Part shown: positions 47,436-60,000 of the stretch, piece after piece
Layout of the letters: each line of letters opens with the position of its first letter
How positions within the stretch are numbered: the stretch's first letter is position 1
From: Aphelocoma coerulescens
Lineage: Eukaryota; Chordata; Aves; Passeriformes; Corvidae
Assembly (NCBI RefSeq): GCF_041296385.1
Contig: NC_091020.1
Coordinates: 28,290,001 to 28,354,000 of the forward strand
Direction: 5' to 3'
DNA length: 64,000 nt
Notes under the pieces: model-generated
Database searches by the model: none
Told to the model about the DNA's origin: nothing
What the model saw: only the letters and a program-made list of their open reading frames with translations
Translations under genes and position numbers: made by a program

Positions 47436-50400
47436 GCTGATGGAAAAATAGCTCTGGAAGCATGATATTCAGTAATTCATGAGAAGCATGAGCATGAGAA
47501 GCTTGATTTATGTCAAAAAGCACTTGTTTGACACTTTGTCCTGACCTGTGTGGGAAGTCAACAGGCTGCTAACATGTGTCTGAAAGCTGCAGGACTGGCA
47601 AAGCAGAAACCTTCAGTGGAATCTGAAGAGTCACACACATAAGACAGATGGAGGCAAAGTCCAGGTTGTCTGAGGTATCCAATGATGTCCCACCTCCAGC
47701 GGTGGAATCTGCAGGTAAGTTTGACTTTCCTCTCATTCTAGGTTTGAGAGATACCTAGGTCCTTGGTCATACTGAAGGCTTTTTTGCTAAAGTGGTTATC
47801 TCATGACATCTGATGAATAAACCAGATTAATATGAGAAATTTTCATTTACTTTTCTCTTAACCAGAGACCAAGAGCTTCCAATGGAAACCAGAGCACCTG
47901 GTCCTCTTGAAATAAACATAGTGCGTCCATACCATGAAGCACTTCACTTCCCAGAGTTTTGTCTAGGGGCCTGCACTTTATGGGAAACCACCTCAAGGAT
48001 TCAGTAGCGCAAAGTAATGTTCTTTTGACTTGAAGGAGCACTCAGAATATCTGGGGGATAAACAAGGCTGAGCTAGACTTGCATTCAGGTCAAACAAGGC
48101 TTCTCTCCCCCACAGAATCCATGGCAATTCCTAGATTTGCATCAAAGTTTTAGTCAGCAAAAGGTTAATAGTAGTGAGTATGAATATTTTGGCCTATTGT
48201 GCAGAACATACAAATATTCAAGGGTGTTTGTACCGAGGCTTTTGGCTGGACCTCTATAAAGATACAAGCAAGAAGCCAAACATATGTTCTGGTGTTCCAG
48301 GCTTTGATTCTTAATCATGTTCTGTGCTTGCATTCAGAGGTTTGCTTTGGGACCATCTCCAGTGTGAGAAAATATGACAGAGAATCAAACACAGAGGTTA
48401 TGCATAGCGGTGCAGTGTTCCTATGTGAAGGGGAGCTTTTGTAAGCACTAACATTATTCTTCTTTTGACAGCAGCCACACATTTTCCCTTCGTTTATCTT
48501 AACTGGGAATAACCCCTAAGACAGGATGTCTCTGGGCACTTCAGAGAAGTGCTTTTTGAAGGCAAAGGAAATACTGTTACAGGGTTGAGCCTCACATCTC
48601 TTTGGCAGTTAACAATCCTATAAATACCACTGCTGAGTGCAGTGCGTGTCCATGGCTGGTCCCAAACGTTGCTGCAGTGCCTGGCTTGTGGCACAGGATT
48701 CTCTCTTCATCTAGGAGCATGTTCCCCAGCCTTGCTAATACTTGGCTCCCAGAAACAGACTTAACCAGCTTAGAGAGGCCATATAGAAAGCACTGGCTGG
48801 GTATGTAGACCGGGTAATATGTCACAGCACGGGAAAAATTGGGTATCAGCTGTGATGAAGAGTGAAATATGAAAGCTTCCCAGAAACAGAAAAAATATGG
48901 AAATCAAGGTTTTGGGATGAGTTTGGATTTGTTTAACCTGACATTATGCTCTTCCACACCTAAGAAATTTCTCAGGAATGGTTTTAATATTTTTTCAAGG
49001 TATCACCCTTTTACCCATTCTATTTACCAGGAAAGAGTGCTTAATTGTAAGCTGGACTTTCCTTTTTTCTTCCTCTTTTTTATCCAGAAATGTTCCTCAT
49101 CCTTAATTTTTAATTTTCTTCTTAACAATTTAAGACAAACCAAATAAAAAGTCAATCAGTATATGGACAAATGTAAAAATTAGCCAAACCCCATTGTCTG
49201 ATTCTAAAACGCAATTCATGTCCTTTGTAACTTTTTGCACTTTGGTAGTTCAGTAATTACAAGAGAATGTACTTCACTGGATAGATCTCATATCTGATAT
49301 ATCTGCAGAGGAAAAGCCCTGAAGTCAATGGAAATATCTGAGTAACCTGAGGTCAAGCTGTAATTTCCTGAGAAAACAGAAACATGGTTTCTTTTCTTTC
49401 AATCAGTCTTGTCATCTCTTCTTCATCACATGTGCAACTTCATTTTCCAATGTACATTTCTGTCTTACGACTGCTTGAGGCACGTGGCAGGTGTGCAAAG
49501 CTGATCTATCAGCTGTTGAAGCCAATGGATTTTGATCACAGCTTGCTTTGCATTGGAATCTAAGTTGCTCTTTCTGCAGAAAATGTCGCAAAATATTGGT
49601 CAGGAACTTGTAAGAGAAAAATGGAACTGAATTCAGGCAACACCCTGCACCAACTGAGAACACTGAGAGCAAAAGAGCAGCAGCAGGAATAACATCATCC
49701 ACGGGCCAAACGGCAAGATAATTAAACCAGAAATAGTGTGGGGCAAGAAAGAGACCAATTAATTCCATCAGAAGGATGTCATCTAGCAATTCAAGACAAA
49801 AAGGAGACACTGTATGAAGTGGAGATGAATGTGGCAGTCTGCCAATCTACCACAGTCTTCTTTTATTAAAGACGCTTATTAGTATCTTATATTTCAAATT
49901 AAATATTTATAGTTCTGTTAATAGAATGAGGGAAGGAGGCCTGTTCCAGAGATTCGTCTGTACAAGAAGTTGTCCACTGATGTAAATTAGATCAGTGAAG
50001 CTTGGGATTTTCATGTTTTCAGTCCTGTTGTCATTTGTATTTCAGGGCTGTAGGTTGGGGTGGCAGCTGAGCTACCTGTAGGCACATTGCTCTCCTCCCC
50101 ATGAATGTGTGAACCTCTTACTTTCCTGCAGAGTGTTTTCTTTCCTGCATCAACTGTTTTGGACTTCAACACTTCTCTTAAGGGATTCTGTGTTGTAGCC
50201 TCCATGGCTGACAGGCCAGTGCTGTTATTCCCATTCTCCCACGTGGAGACTCCTGCAGCTTTTAAAGGACATGCAGAGAAGCAGTGCCAGCTTTGTGAAT
50301 ATATAGCCCCACCATTCTTATTAGATTCCATGAAAGATGAGAATAGGCCCTTTGATGATTTCAGTGAGTGCTGAAGCCTTTACCAATGTTGTGAAAGGTC

Positions 50401-51415
50401 GTTAGAGAAGAGCTGGGGGAAGCAGATCCAACTGGTACTCATGGGAATGGTCCTTGGCATGTACAACTAGTCTGGGAGAAAATGTGAAAACAGAAGTGAT
50501 TTATATTGAAATGAGGGTTATGAAGACAGCAATGACCACTGAAACATACACAACAATAACTCAGAACAACCTCTCTGGCACACTCTGCTGTGCCATCTTT
50601 TTAACCCTGGAGGAGGTGACTGGGAAGAGAGATTTAGAGCAGATCTGTAGGACTGATATGAGTGAACAGATCTGACTTCTATCTAGGTGCTCCTGGGTTC
50701 TCATCAGCCCCTTTCAAGGTGTGAGGGAAACCATCTTGGTCCTCTGTGATCTGCTCCCTGGGATACAGATAGCAGGACAAAGCAGTCATTCTCTTTTTCT
50801 CCCATGGTAAGTGGTCTTTGGCCTTTTGATATTAAATATATGGGGTCTTTCCAGAAGGGTAGTGTGAAATGTCAGAGATAATGTATTTAAGCATTCATCT
50901 AGTTTGCAACCATTTTATGCCCACCACACAAAGACATAGAAGGCTTCTCACTCATTTCTCTGCACTCATCATGCTGCCATTGTGGGACCAGAAGATAATG
51001 AGATGAATAGGAAGCATTTCCACAGCATGAGCAATGTAGGAACATCATTATTAATGTTCGTACAAAATATCCCATCTCTACATGATGTCTACATATCTGA
51101 GATACAGCCCTCTGCCAGATATAAAAAACCATGCCCATCCAACAGTGATCTGTTACTTAATGGAAAGTCTGCTCAAATTTCAGTTTAAATTGCATTTATT
51201 ATTTATGTCTCAAGTACAGACTATGTATACTGAATATGTCTTCCCCTTATAGTGTTAGGGGATTAGTAGTTTCCATTTAAACAGGCAGATATTGGCCCAG
51301 AAGGATGTTGAACATGCCCATATGCAATATTTAAAAATTGCAAAAATCCTTTGAAATCAGTGCAAAGAAATTATAATGAAGTAGTCTTCATATATATATG
51401 AATATATATATAGCC

Positions 51416-51471
<56 letters not shown>

Positions 51472-53306
51472 GCCTTCATTCAGTACATACTGAGGTGCTC
51501 ATTTTCATGCAGCTGGGGTCAGCACCTGCAGCTCTGCTCCCAGCCACCAGTGCTTTTCCCTCTGGCTCCTGGTGGGTTAAGGGAGCGCTCCTCCTGGGTG
51601 AGCGTGCCAGCCTGAGGGCAGAAGCTGTAAGGATGGAGTTCAAAGGCATGTACAGGGCTGGACAGACACATGGTGGTGTTGGAGGTGATGCACACAAGGA
51701 TGGCATTACCTGCAGGTAAACCTTATGCTAGATAATAATATTCTGATTTTGGTAATCTTTTTCTCTTTGTGGCTTGCCTGCTAGCAGGGATAGTTTTCAA
51801 ATAGAATATTGAGGTGACATTTTTAGTCAATAATTTCTGACTTTTGTGACCTTTGATTTGATCACAAACAACTCACTGCACAAGTTCAGTGCTCAGCAAC
51901 CCACCTGTGACATGTTTTGTCCTTGCCGGGGTGGGTCACCCATTGCACTCCAGATCTCACTGGCACAGTGAATCCAGGTGTTTGAATAATTCATTGCCAA
52001 GACATCTGGGCCTAGCTGACAAACTTTGTGTTTCAGGTTGTTTTTTTCCTAAAGCCTTGGAACAATGCAGTTTGTCTTCTCACACGAATTCATTCATATT
52101 CATATTTTCTATAGTAGACAGTTTGAATGCTTTGGTTAAAGCTGTACCCAGAAGTACACGCTGGAACAGATGGGAGAAAGAGCTAGGAATTTTCATGATG
52201 TTTTATGGGTTGGACAACAACCACAACCTGATCCAACAAATTTTCTTGTTCTCAAACATTTTACTGTCAATACACTCCTCAGGAATGTACTCAAGAGTTG
52301 TTTGGGGACATGGAAAAAAATTTACCTCAGCCTTCCACAATTTATTACTTATTGTTTGAAAAAGTTGCCTCTTTTCTGAGCCAACATTTATCATCTTGGG
52401 AACATACTGGAATATAGCAGTGATATTAAACAATAATGTGCTCTTTGCTGGGATAAAATAATATTGCTGAGCCACTGCAGAGAAAGCCAAAAACCACATG
52501 TGAAATAGTTCTTTTGAGAGGGCAAAAAGTCTCAGCGTTTGTTAGCAAATAACTTAGCTAGTGGTGCAGACATCAAATGGCTTCGGCAGCACTTGCAAAG
52601 CTATTCTGAATATGCATTTTCCCGGGAGTGCTGGGGCACAAAGCCACTGTAATGAAGGGTAGAAACATAAGAATCCTTCACCAGTAAAATATAATAATAA
52701 AAAACCCCAAACCAACAACTTGCAGAAGATTTAGGGGAAGAAAGGACAGTCTGTGAGTGTTTCAGAAATTCATATTAATTTAAAATCTATTTGCATGGCC
52801 CTGAATGAGGGACTGCCTTAGTGTCTGGGTGGGGGGAGCTGCTCAAAATTCTTTTTTCCTTCTTCATCCTGGCTGGAGAGGGAGGAATTGCCATCCCTCT
52901 CCTCCAGTTTTTCAGCTGCTTTATTAGCTGAGCATTTCTTGCACAGCCACACATTTTCCTCCCCCCAAAGTAGTTGAATACTTTCTCTTGTGCAGTGCCT
53001 TATACGTGGTGAAGTTTTCCCATACAAAAAAAGCACAGCTGCAAATGCAGCATTCTTTAAATATTTCCCTAAAATGTCTCTTTGCTGAGTTGCTGATGAA
53101 ATACTTGCTGAGAGCTAAATAGTCCTGTGTGATCAGTAAAATTCATGTCCTTGAGGACTTCCTCACTGTCTAGTTGTGCCTGCCTATGACCTCCTGTAGG
53201 ATACCCAGTAAGTGGAGGGGAGGAGAGACCATCTTTACCATAGCGTCTCCATGCAGCCTGCGACAGAAAGCCCTTAAAGCTTCCTCCATAACCCATAAAC
53301 CCCATG
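47436..53306. other. Intergenic DNA
   Basis: No gene recognised. Contains the AT microsatellite block at 51388-51480. The 132-codon minus-strand frame at 49412-49810 begins at GTG and has no family signature. Confidence 0.75.
51388..51480. repeat. Compound (AT)n microsatellite with repeated flank
   Basis: AT dinucleotides in three blocks (51391-51399, 51402-51411 and about 51419-51468), each bordered by tag-c/t-cttcat units, so the flank agccttcat is itself repeated. Length-unstable and self-complementary sequence. Confidence 0.95.
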
Positions 53307-53770
53307 AATGAATCATAGATTCATTTAGGTTGGAAAAGACCTCTAAGATCATCAAGTCCAATTGTTAACCCAGCACTGCCACGTCCACCACTAAACCATG
53401 TCCCCAAGTGCCACATCTACACATCTTTAAATACTACCTCCAGGGATGGCGACTCCACCACTTCCCTGGGCACCCTGTTCCACAGATTGATAACCATTGT
53501 AGCAAGGACATTTTTCCTGATAACCAACCTAAATCTCCACTGATGTGACTTGAGGCCATTTCCTCTCATCCTGTTCCTTGCTACCTGGGAGAACAGACCG
53601 ACCCCCACCTCACTACAACCTCTTTGCAAGTGGTTGTAGGGAGCAATAAGGTCATCCCAGAGCCTCCTTTTCCCAGTCTAAACACCCCCAACTCCCTCAG
53701 CTGCCCCTCCTCAGACTTGTGCTCCAGACCCTTCATCAGCTCCATTGCCCTTCTCTGGACACACTCAGGG
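53307..53770 (-). mobile_element. CR1 LINE 3' fragment, minus strand
   Basis: Begins with reversed tail octamers (aatcatagattcat) and the hallmark ggttggaaaagacctctaag / atcatcaagtccaattgtt. It continues through cagggatggcgactccacc, gaggccatttcctctcatcc and cttctctggacacactc. Orientation is minus, and it is 5'-truncated at about 465 bp. On the minus strand one frame (about 53417-53629) still reads [16 protein letters not shown], the C-terminal end typical of CR1 ORF2 reverse transcriptase. The frame is disrupted elsewhere. This copy is the least diverged CR1 in the window. Confidence 0.92.
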
Positions 53771-54669
53771 GGATGCAATACAACAATTAATGTAAGATGT
53801 ATCTTGAACCACCCCTCTCCTCTGAGTGGACTTCAGCTTGTTCAGCTGGGTTCCAGGAGCTCTGTGCCCATCAGCAGCTGAACCTGCATCTCCCAAAAGG
53901 GGCATTCCTGGTTGGAACCACTGTGAGTCCCTCTGTGCTGCCCCAGGGGCACAGGGGTGTGCAGTGACCTCATCATGGAAGGGGCTGGGATTTTACTGGG
54001 GGTTAGTGGGGTGCAATTGCCCCATTTCAGCCAATGGCTCTGAATTGTGCACCTATTTTGGCACTACACTGGTATGTTATTAACCTTCTAAAGACTCACC
54101 TGTCCTGTGGGTGCCCCTGCATGCACCAAAGAACAAACTTTTATTCCCTTTTGATGTTTGCAAAGGGGTAAGAGGGGGGGAAAGTATCTGTGCTGTGCCT
54201 GGAGGGAGAAGAAACAGCATTAGAAGGGATGGGTAAGCTGAAAGAGACAGAGCAGTTCTCAAAAAAATATTAATAACTACTAATAAAGGCACATTTGTAT
54301 ACTGAGTTTAGGTTGTGATGGATCCAAAGAGCCCTCCATGCACTGGAATTGTCCTGGCCCACCTCTGAAGTGCTCCCACCTGAAGGGCAGGGTGCCCCAG
54401 TTTCTTAAAAGTGCGCTCTGGACTCGACACAAGGTGTGAAAAAAATCTTTGAACCCTGGGTGCTTTGCCCAACTCCTGCTCCTTTATTAGAAGCCCAGAA
54501 GCCAGCATGGAATAAGCAGGGTAACAGTACAGCGTGGCACATTTTTATAGCAAGGCCAAATCTTTATTATGCTTCTTGGCCCAGTTTAGTGGAGAACACT
54601 GCTGGGCCTGATTTCAGTTTTGATATCATACACCGAGGCTGCAGACCCTTAAGAGTACAAGCTGGAGAA

Positions 54670-55100
54670 AAGAACATAGAAAATGTTAGGAATGAGAAAA
54701 GGCCATTCAACACATTGATGCTTGTCTCTTGTAATACAGCGTTTCCCCCAGGATAGCATCTAATTGCTTCTTGAACGAGCCCACTGTCTTTGCCTCAACA
54801 ACCTTGCCCAGTAGGCCATTCCAAACATTTATTATTCTTTGAGTGACAAAGCACTTCCTTATGTCTCCTCTGAATTTGTTTTTTGAACTTCCATTTATGC
54901 CCCCGATCCTGTCATCTGTGCAGTATCAAAAGTAGTAACATGCATTGATATTATCCATTCAGCTAAGATTTTTGTATACTTCTGTTAGACCCCCCTTAAA
55001 TGTCTTTTTTTTTTTTTTTAAGTTGAAAAGATTGAGGGTTTTTTTCACCTTTCAGTAACTTCTACAATTTTATCGTGGAACCAAGTTGAGCAAAAATATT
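54670..55100 (-). mobile_element. Old CR1-like LINE fragment, minus strand
   Basis: The + strand contains caacaaccttgcccagtagg / ccattccaaacatttatta, atgtctcctctgaatttg, and agttgaaaagattgagg followed by acctttcagtaact. This resembles the 3' portion of old amniote CR1 families read from the opposite strand. More diverged than the copy at 53307. Confidence 0.65.
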
Positions 55101-55499
55101 TGTTAAAGCCTGACTTACATTAGATCCCACTGAATGGATGGATGTATAAAGTCTACTGTAGAAACACATTTCAGCAAGTTTTTTTCTCCCACTCTTTTGG
55201 AGACTAAACTATCATTTAGTTTCCCTGATGCTTGCATCTGGTTATTTTGACAACAGTTAACTAGGAAGATGGAAAGAATAAAAAGCTTGGTATGAAATTT
55301 GGAAAAAGCTGATTTCTATTTTTTTTTCATTTATCCTGTGGGCTTCCTCCGCAGTTCTCTATCTCCAAGTAGTGGTTTGGTTTTTTTAAAGAGAATTGCT
55401 TTTTACATGGGATTTTCCATGTGATAGTGCTTTGCAGAATCTATGTGAAGAAATGTCAGAACACATCTGTGATCTTCCCAAAAGCCACAGAACCAAACA

Positions 55500-55660
55500 G
55501 TCGCAGGTTCAGCCCTCATTCAGTTCCACAGCCGAGGTGAATAGTTCATTACCTTTTTGGATGACATTCTAGGACATGTGTTATGTAGGAGGCCAGAACT
55601 GATGATCTAATGGTCCCTTCTGACCTTAAAAAATATCTACAAATAATGATTCTAGATTAA
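55500..55660 (+). mobile_element. Old CR1-like LINE 3' tail, plus strand
   Basis: The + strand carries aggacatgtgttatgtagg, then gatgatctaatggtccc and ttctgacctta, followed by decayed tail repeats. This is the 3' end signature of older reptile/bird CR1 families. Its left boundary is uncertain. Confidence 0.7.
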
Positions 55661-55735
55661 ATATATATGTCCTGCACAAAGTAAAAACCATCAGGCTTTG
55701 GGTGGGAATAAGAAATTAAGGAGAAGAATTTTGCC

Positions 55736-56128
55736 TTAGCACTTTTCCAGAGGCTGGACAAATAGCATTAGCCTGATGGCAGCCGTGTCTACTTGCTCAT
55801 TGTCTCTTAATTTTTTCATCATATTAACAATGTCAGGGTTGTTTTTTAGGCCATCTATAAATCTCCGGGTTTTCTCTGAATTCCTTCCCAGTGCATTTCT
55901 AGGAATGTGAGATCTGAGCAAGATCTGCTGGTTGTCCCTACAGCGCCCTAATCCCTGAGCTGGGATTATTTCCTCACGGGTTCTCCACCGAGGTAAATGC
56001 TTTCCAACAACATCACTGAGTTTAGGATCAGGTAAATTAGTATTGACACTAATTAGCTTAAAAAAAGGACTAGCATAATTTATACTTTGGAGATGAGTTT
56101 GTTTGGTCTCATCCTGTGTGTTTTTCAT
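55736..56128 (-). CDS. Orphan 130-codon ORF, possible terminal exon or small gene
   Basis: ATG at 56128 (weak context, in-frame TGA three codons upstream) to TAA at 55736. The peptide starts MKNTQDETKQ and includes LPDPKLSDVVGKHLPRWR, TREEIIPAQGLGRC, RDNQQILLRSHIPRN, NSEKTRRFIDGLKNNPD and NMMKKLRDNEQVDTAAIR. The composition is balanced, charged and soluble, with no repeats and no CR1 similarity, unlike other ORFs here. Possible internal acceptors on the minus strand (acacag before GATGAG, or attag before TGTCAAT) would make it a last exon of a minus-strand gene. No AATAAA lies close downstream. I do not recognise the family. It could be a bird gene, a decayed retrocopy, or chance; protein-like composition favours the first two. 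Confidence 0.35.
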   Translation of the reverse strand: MKNTQDETKQTHLQSINYASPFFKLISVNTNLPDPKLSDVVGKHLPRWRTREEIIPAQGLGRCRDNQQILLRSHIPRNALGRNSEKTRRFIDGLKNNPDIVNMMKKLRDNEQVDTAAIRLMLFVQPLEKC

Positions 56129-59100
56129 GCAGGTTCACACTGTGGCATCCGGGCACACTGCTGGACCACCACAGCCCAGGGAGTCATTCTTCTTTCCCCT
56201 GGTTGGGACTGTGGCTGTCAGTAAGCCCTGCACCAGCACTGTGTAGGACTATGCTGGATCATCTGTGGGTAATGAGCAACTCAGCCCCATAGGTCCCAGG
56301 AAATTATTTTTGCTATTATGCTACCAGGGAGAGAAAACTGATTTATGAGACTGTAATAATTGGGATCATGCTTCAGTTCTTCTCTGAAAAATCTGAACAA
56401 TGTTTGCTTTGCTCCAGGCCCTGGGAATCTCCCATGATTTGTCAAAAAATAATTGTTGGTGGTACAATAAATTTGTTGTTCAATTCCCTAAGTGTTCTGG
56501 GCTTTATGCAATGTAGAAGGCTGATTTGTTTATATTCATATTTTCTCTATATTCCCTTACCCATTCTTTGTCATTATCTTTATTTCTACGGGTTTATTTC
56601 TCTCCAGTGTTTTCTAGTTGTTCAAACTTTGTGTTTGTATATTTATTTAAAGGCAGATTTCAAAAGAGTTCAGTCTCTCAGTTTACTGAAGGATTCAGCT
56701 CCTTGCTAGTACTTCATCTCCCCTGGTATTTTTGCAAGCGCTCTTGTTCTCCTTACCCGTCTATCTAGCACTAACCTCTTTGGTCTCTTTGCTACTCATG
56801 TCTGTTGCTCACAAACCTCAGAGTCCCGGTTTTGAACTACAATCCCCTTATATTCAGCAAGTCTTTGGACATTATCTGCTCCTTGTTCTACACCTTCTTT
56901 TTTTGTAGAGGAATTCTGAGGCTTCTGACGTGTTTTTAGAAGTCTGAAATATTTTTCTGCACAGATTTCCATTTTCCCTCCTAAGAGGGCTTCATTCCTA
57001 CCCGACATAATGCAGCTGTGGGAGCTGAGGGGCTGGAGCCCAGCAGTGGTCAACACCAGGAGAGATGATATAGGGGCAGGATACCAGCCTGGGGCATGGA
57101 TGAGCCTGGACCAAACATTTCTTCTGTCACAGGCTTCCCCTGAGGTTCCCCTGAGGTAAGCCATTTATTCTTTCTTCTTCAGCACAACTGTACAAATGCT
57201 GATATAAACTCATCTTTAACATGAGGCTACAAAGAGACTTTTAGAAGTGGCCAGTGATGTCAGGCCCTGTGTGAGGTGACTGTGACCCAGCATGAAAGCA
57301 TGGTGCTTCTGCTCCCCATGAAGTTCTTCCTCACTCCTCATGCAGTGTGTGAATCTCCCATCAGATGAACCTGCAATGCAAAGGGCATCTGTCACTTCCC
57401 TAGGATCAGATCTGCCTGGAGGGAAGAACATCTCTGGGAGGACCAAGACCATGATATCTGCATGTCCTGGCAGAGGCAAAGCGAAAAGGGCTGTGAGGTT
57501 TTTGTTCTTTGGCAAGTTGGTCCTTCCATTCTGTCCAGTGTTTCAGATTGTTAGGACTGCTTGTCCTGTCAGAACTACCAAGTATAACTAGACCATTCAC
57601 TGGATTTAAACATTTTCAAGTGTTTACAACCACATCTCCTCCCCAGGGGGATCTCTGAACTGTGATGCTTGCTGTATTGTCTTTGGCGAGGTCTATAGAG
57701 TTCCTGAATTTATGCGCTTAAAAATCAATGAGCCTTGGTTAGACAAGAACCCAAACACTGTGACTCCACTCCTAGGGTTTCACAGGGATTATGAGAGATA
57801 TAAATAACCTTGGTTTTATTGGTAGCCTTTAGAGTCTCTATCAAAACCTTTTAAGTCAATTTAAAATTATGGGCCAGGTACGCCATGTGAATCACACGTG
57901 AAAACATAGGTCATCTTTATGTGGTAAGGTGTGAGAAGATATTTAATTAAATGAATTGTAATCTAGGCTTCTGCAACATCTGCTAGCCAACGATAGAAAC
58001 TGACAGAGCAGGTAATGAAAAGCCTGGTTGTATAAATATTATCATTCAGATCTGGGCTCTTCAGTACCATGCAGAGCTCAAGTCCAGCTTGCTCCCCAGG
58101 GCAGCTGGGTGGCAAACATGGGCGTGCAGATGTGTCCACAGCCAAGCCTGTCCTCTCCACACAGCTGTCAGCATGAATGCCAGCTTTCTCCTCCTGTGCA
58201 CTTCAGAGATCCCCAAAGGCCCATTCAGGCTCTTTGAAAGTGAAATGAGCAGAGTTTGGCCTTATGCTTAAAATACAGCCCAGCCATACCAAAAGGAGCG
58301 CCCTGGGACCCCCTCATTTGGTGTGGGCCATGTGGACAAAGTCCTCGTCACAGGCTCTCTTTGCTGCAGTATTTTGTGTCAGGATGAAGGAAGCAGGATT
58401 ATTCCTTGTCCTTTGAAAGAGCCATAAAAGAGGCACGGAGAGATGGAAGAAACAACCAGAGGAATCCAGAAAGACAAAAAAGACAAGAGAGAGAAAGGAA
58501 GAGACTGAGAGGGAGAAAGGTGAAAGAAAGAGCTGTCTCAACAGTCAAGGGAACAGGTGGTGTGTCATCTCCCTCTCAGTATAAAGAAGTTGTGTGGGAA
58601 GGGGGATGTGACAGATAATATATCAAAGGAAATGAATTGCAGGATTAAGATCCTGACTGCTTTGTCAAATTTGCAGGTGATTATTGTATAACTCTCTGCA
58701 GCTCCTCTCAGTGATGGAAATGCTCTTCAGATCCTCGACATAGAATCACTGGTAAAAGCAGCAGCTCGTCAGAGAGATGCTTTCTTAAAGTAGCCGAAGT
58801 CTTCCTGAATCTCCTTCAGGCTTCTTCCAACACTGTTACACATTCTGTGTAATCTCTGTGTTCTTGAGATGTACTTTCCTCCTGACAAAACACACCTTGA
58901 GACATATTTTACAGACTGACAGTAAAATTTGAGCTCGAAAAATACACTGGGAATCTCTGAAGTAAAATTCAGTTAAAATTTATAATTTTCTATTTGGTGT
59001 TGTAGTAAACACACTTTAGAACAATTTTTTGGATATCAAGAACCAAGGATAAATCCCAGGCATAAAAAGTGCATAAGATCTGCATAGATAAGGATTTGTA

Positions 59101-59905
59101 CTCAGAAGGTTCTTCGCCTTTTTTTTTTTTTTTTTTTTTTTTTTAATAAGACAGCTGGTCAAATGAAGATACAAGTTCTGTCTTACAAATCAAGTAGCTT
59201 TGATGTTCTTATTCTGTAATAGATACAGTATGCTTTGAGGTATTCTCAGACTTTCAGCTCCTGAAAACCAGAGCTTTTCCCTGGGAAACAAAATAAATGT
59301 CACAAAACCCATTAGAGGATTGTGTCCAGTAAGACCAACCCCTGTCCAAGGCTAGCTGTGGGAGTCTGGAGGGAAAAGTAGGTTTTGCTAACGTGTCTGA
59401 AATGGCTCCCAAACGCTGAAGCATAAAATAGTAAAGGAAATTTATAACTACATCTCCCTCTCCCTCTTGGCCTTTCCCCAACCCTAAATGCTTGTCATTC
59501 ATGGCTTTAACATGGTAAAAGAAAGAGTTGTAAATGGAGACAAAATCAAACCAAAACAAACCTCTTAAAACAAACTCAGATCCAGGAGACCACTCTTGCC
59601 CTGCAAATCAGGGAAATTCACACCTCATTGCCACCAACGGGGATTCCAGACAAGGCATATCCAAACGGGAACAAAGTTATTTGAATGAAAGTTTCAGCCA
59701 TCCTCCTTCCTCTGCCTTCCTCCATCAGCTCCCTGAAATGACAAGCAGCAAGCAACCTTTTCAGCCTTGCAACGTTTGAAGTGAAACTTTTTGGGAAATA
59801 CTGAAAGTCACTCACAGTCCCAGAGGAATGGTGATCCATTTTTTTCCACCCTCCCTTCTTTGTAGTTTGCTTTCCCCTATATACTTATTTTTTTTCTTAC
59901 TGCAG
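56129..59905. other. Intergenic DNA
   Basis: No gene supported. Holds a purine-rich tract at about 58418-58535 and a T26 homopolymer at 59119-59144. Confidence 0.7.
59119..59144. repeat. Poly-T run
   Basis: T26 homopolymer on the + strand; no flanking SINE or target-site duplication recognised. Confidence 0.95.
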
Positions 59906-60000
59906 CTTTTCTGATCACGGTATCACAGTGACTTTATCGCCGTCACCTCCTCATTGTGAACCAGCCCATCCCTTGGAGGCCGAGAGCTATTGTGGAGGTG
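59906..60000 (+). other. Candidate exon of an unidentified transcript
   Basis: A long pyrimidine tract ending ttttttttcttactgcag precedes the segment, and GTG|gtaagtaatt follows it; both are near-consensus splice signals. Of three frames only one is open across all 95 nt (31 codons). It reads FSDHGITVTLSPSPPHCEP and then AHPLEAESYCGG. It keeps several CpGs although its surroundings are CpG-poor. Reading leaves one base; joined to a possible acceptor at 60322 it would read seven more residues and stop at TAG. The peptide matches no family I know. It could be a coding exon, a non-coding RNA exon or a fortuitous pair of splice sites. Confidence 0.4.

Noticed and set aside
49412..49810. 132-codon minus-strand ORF with membrane-like stretches
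   Set aside because: Begins at GTG rather than ATG, has no flanking splice sites I trust and no family resemblance.
53417..53778. Minus-strand ORFs within CR1
   Set aside because: Remnants of the CR1 ORF2 C-terminus, not host genes; reported as part of the mobile element.
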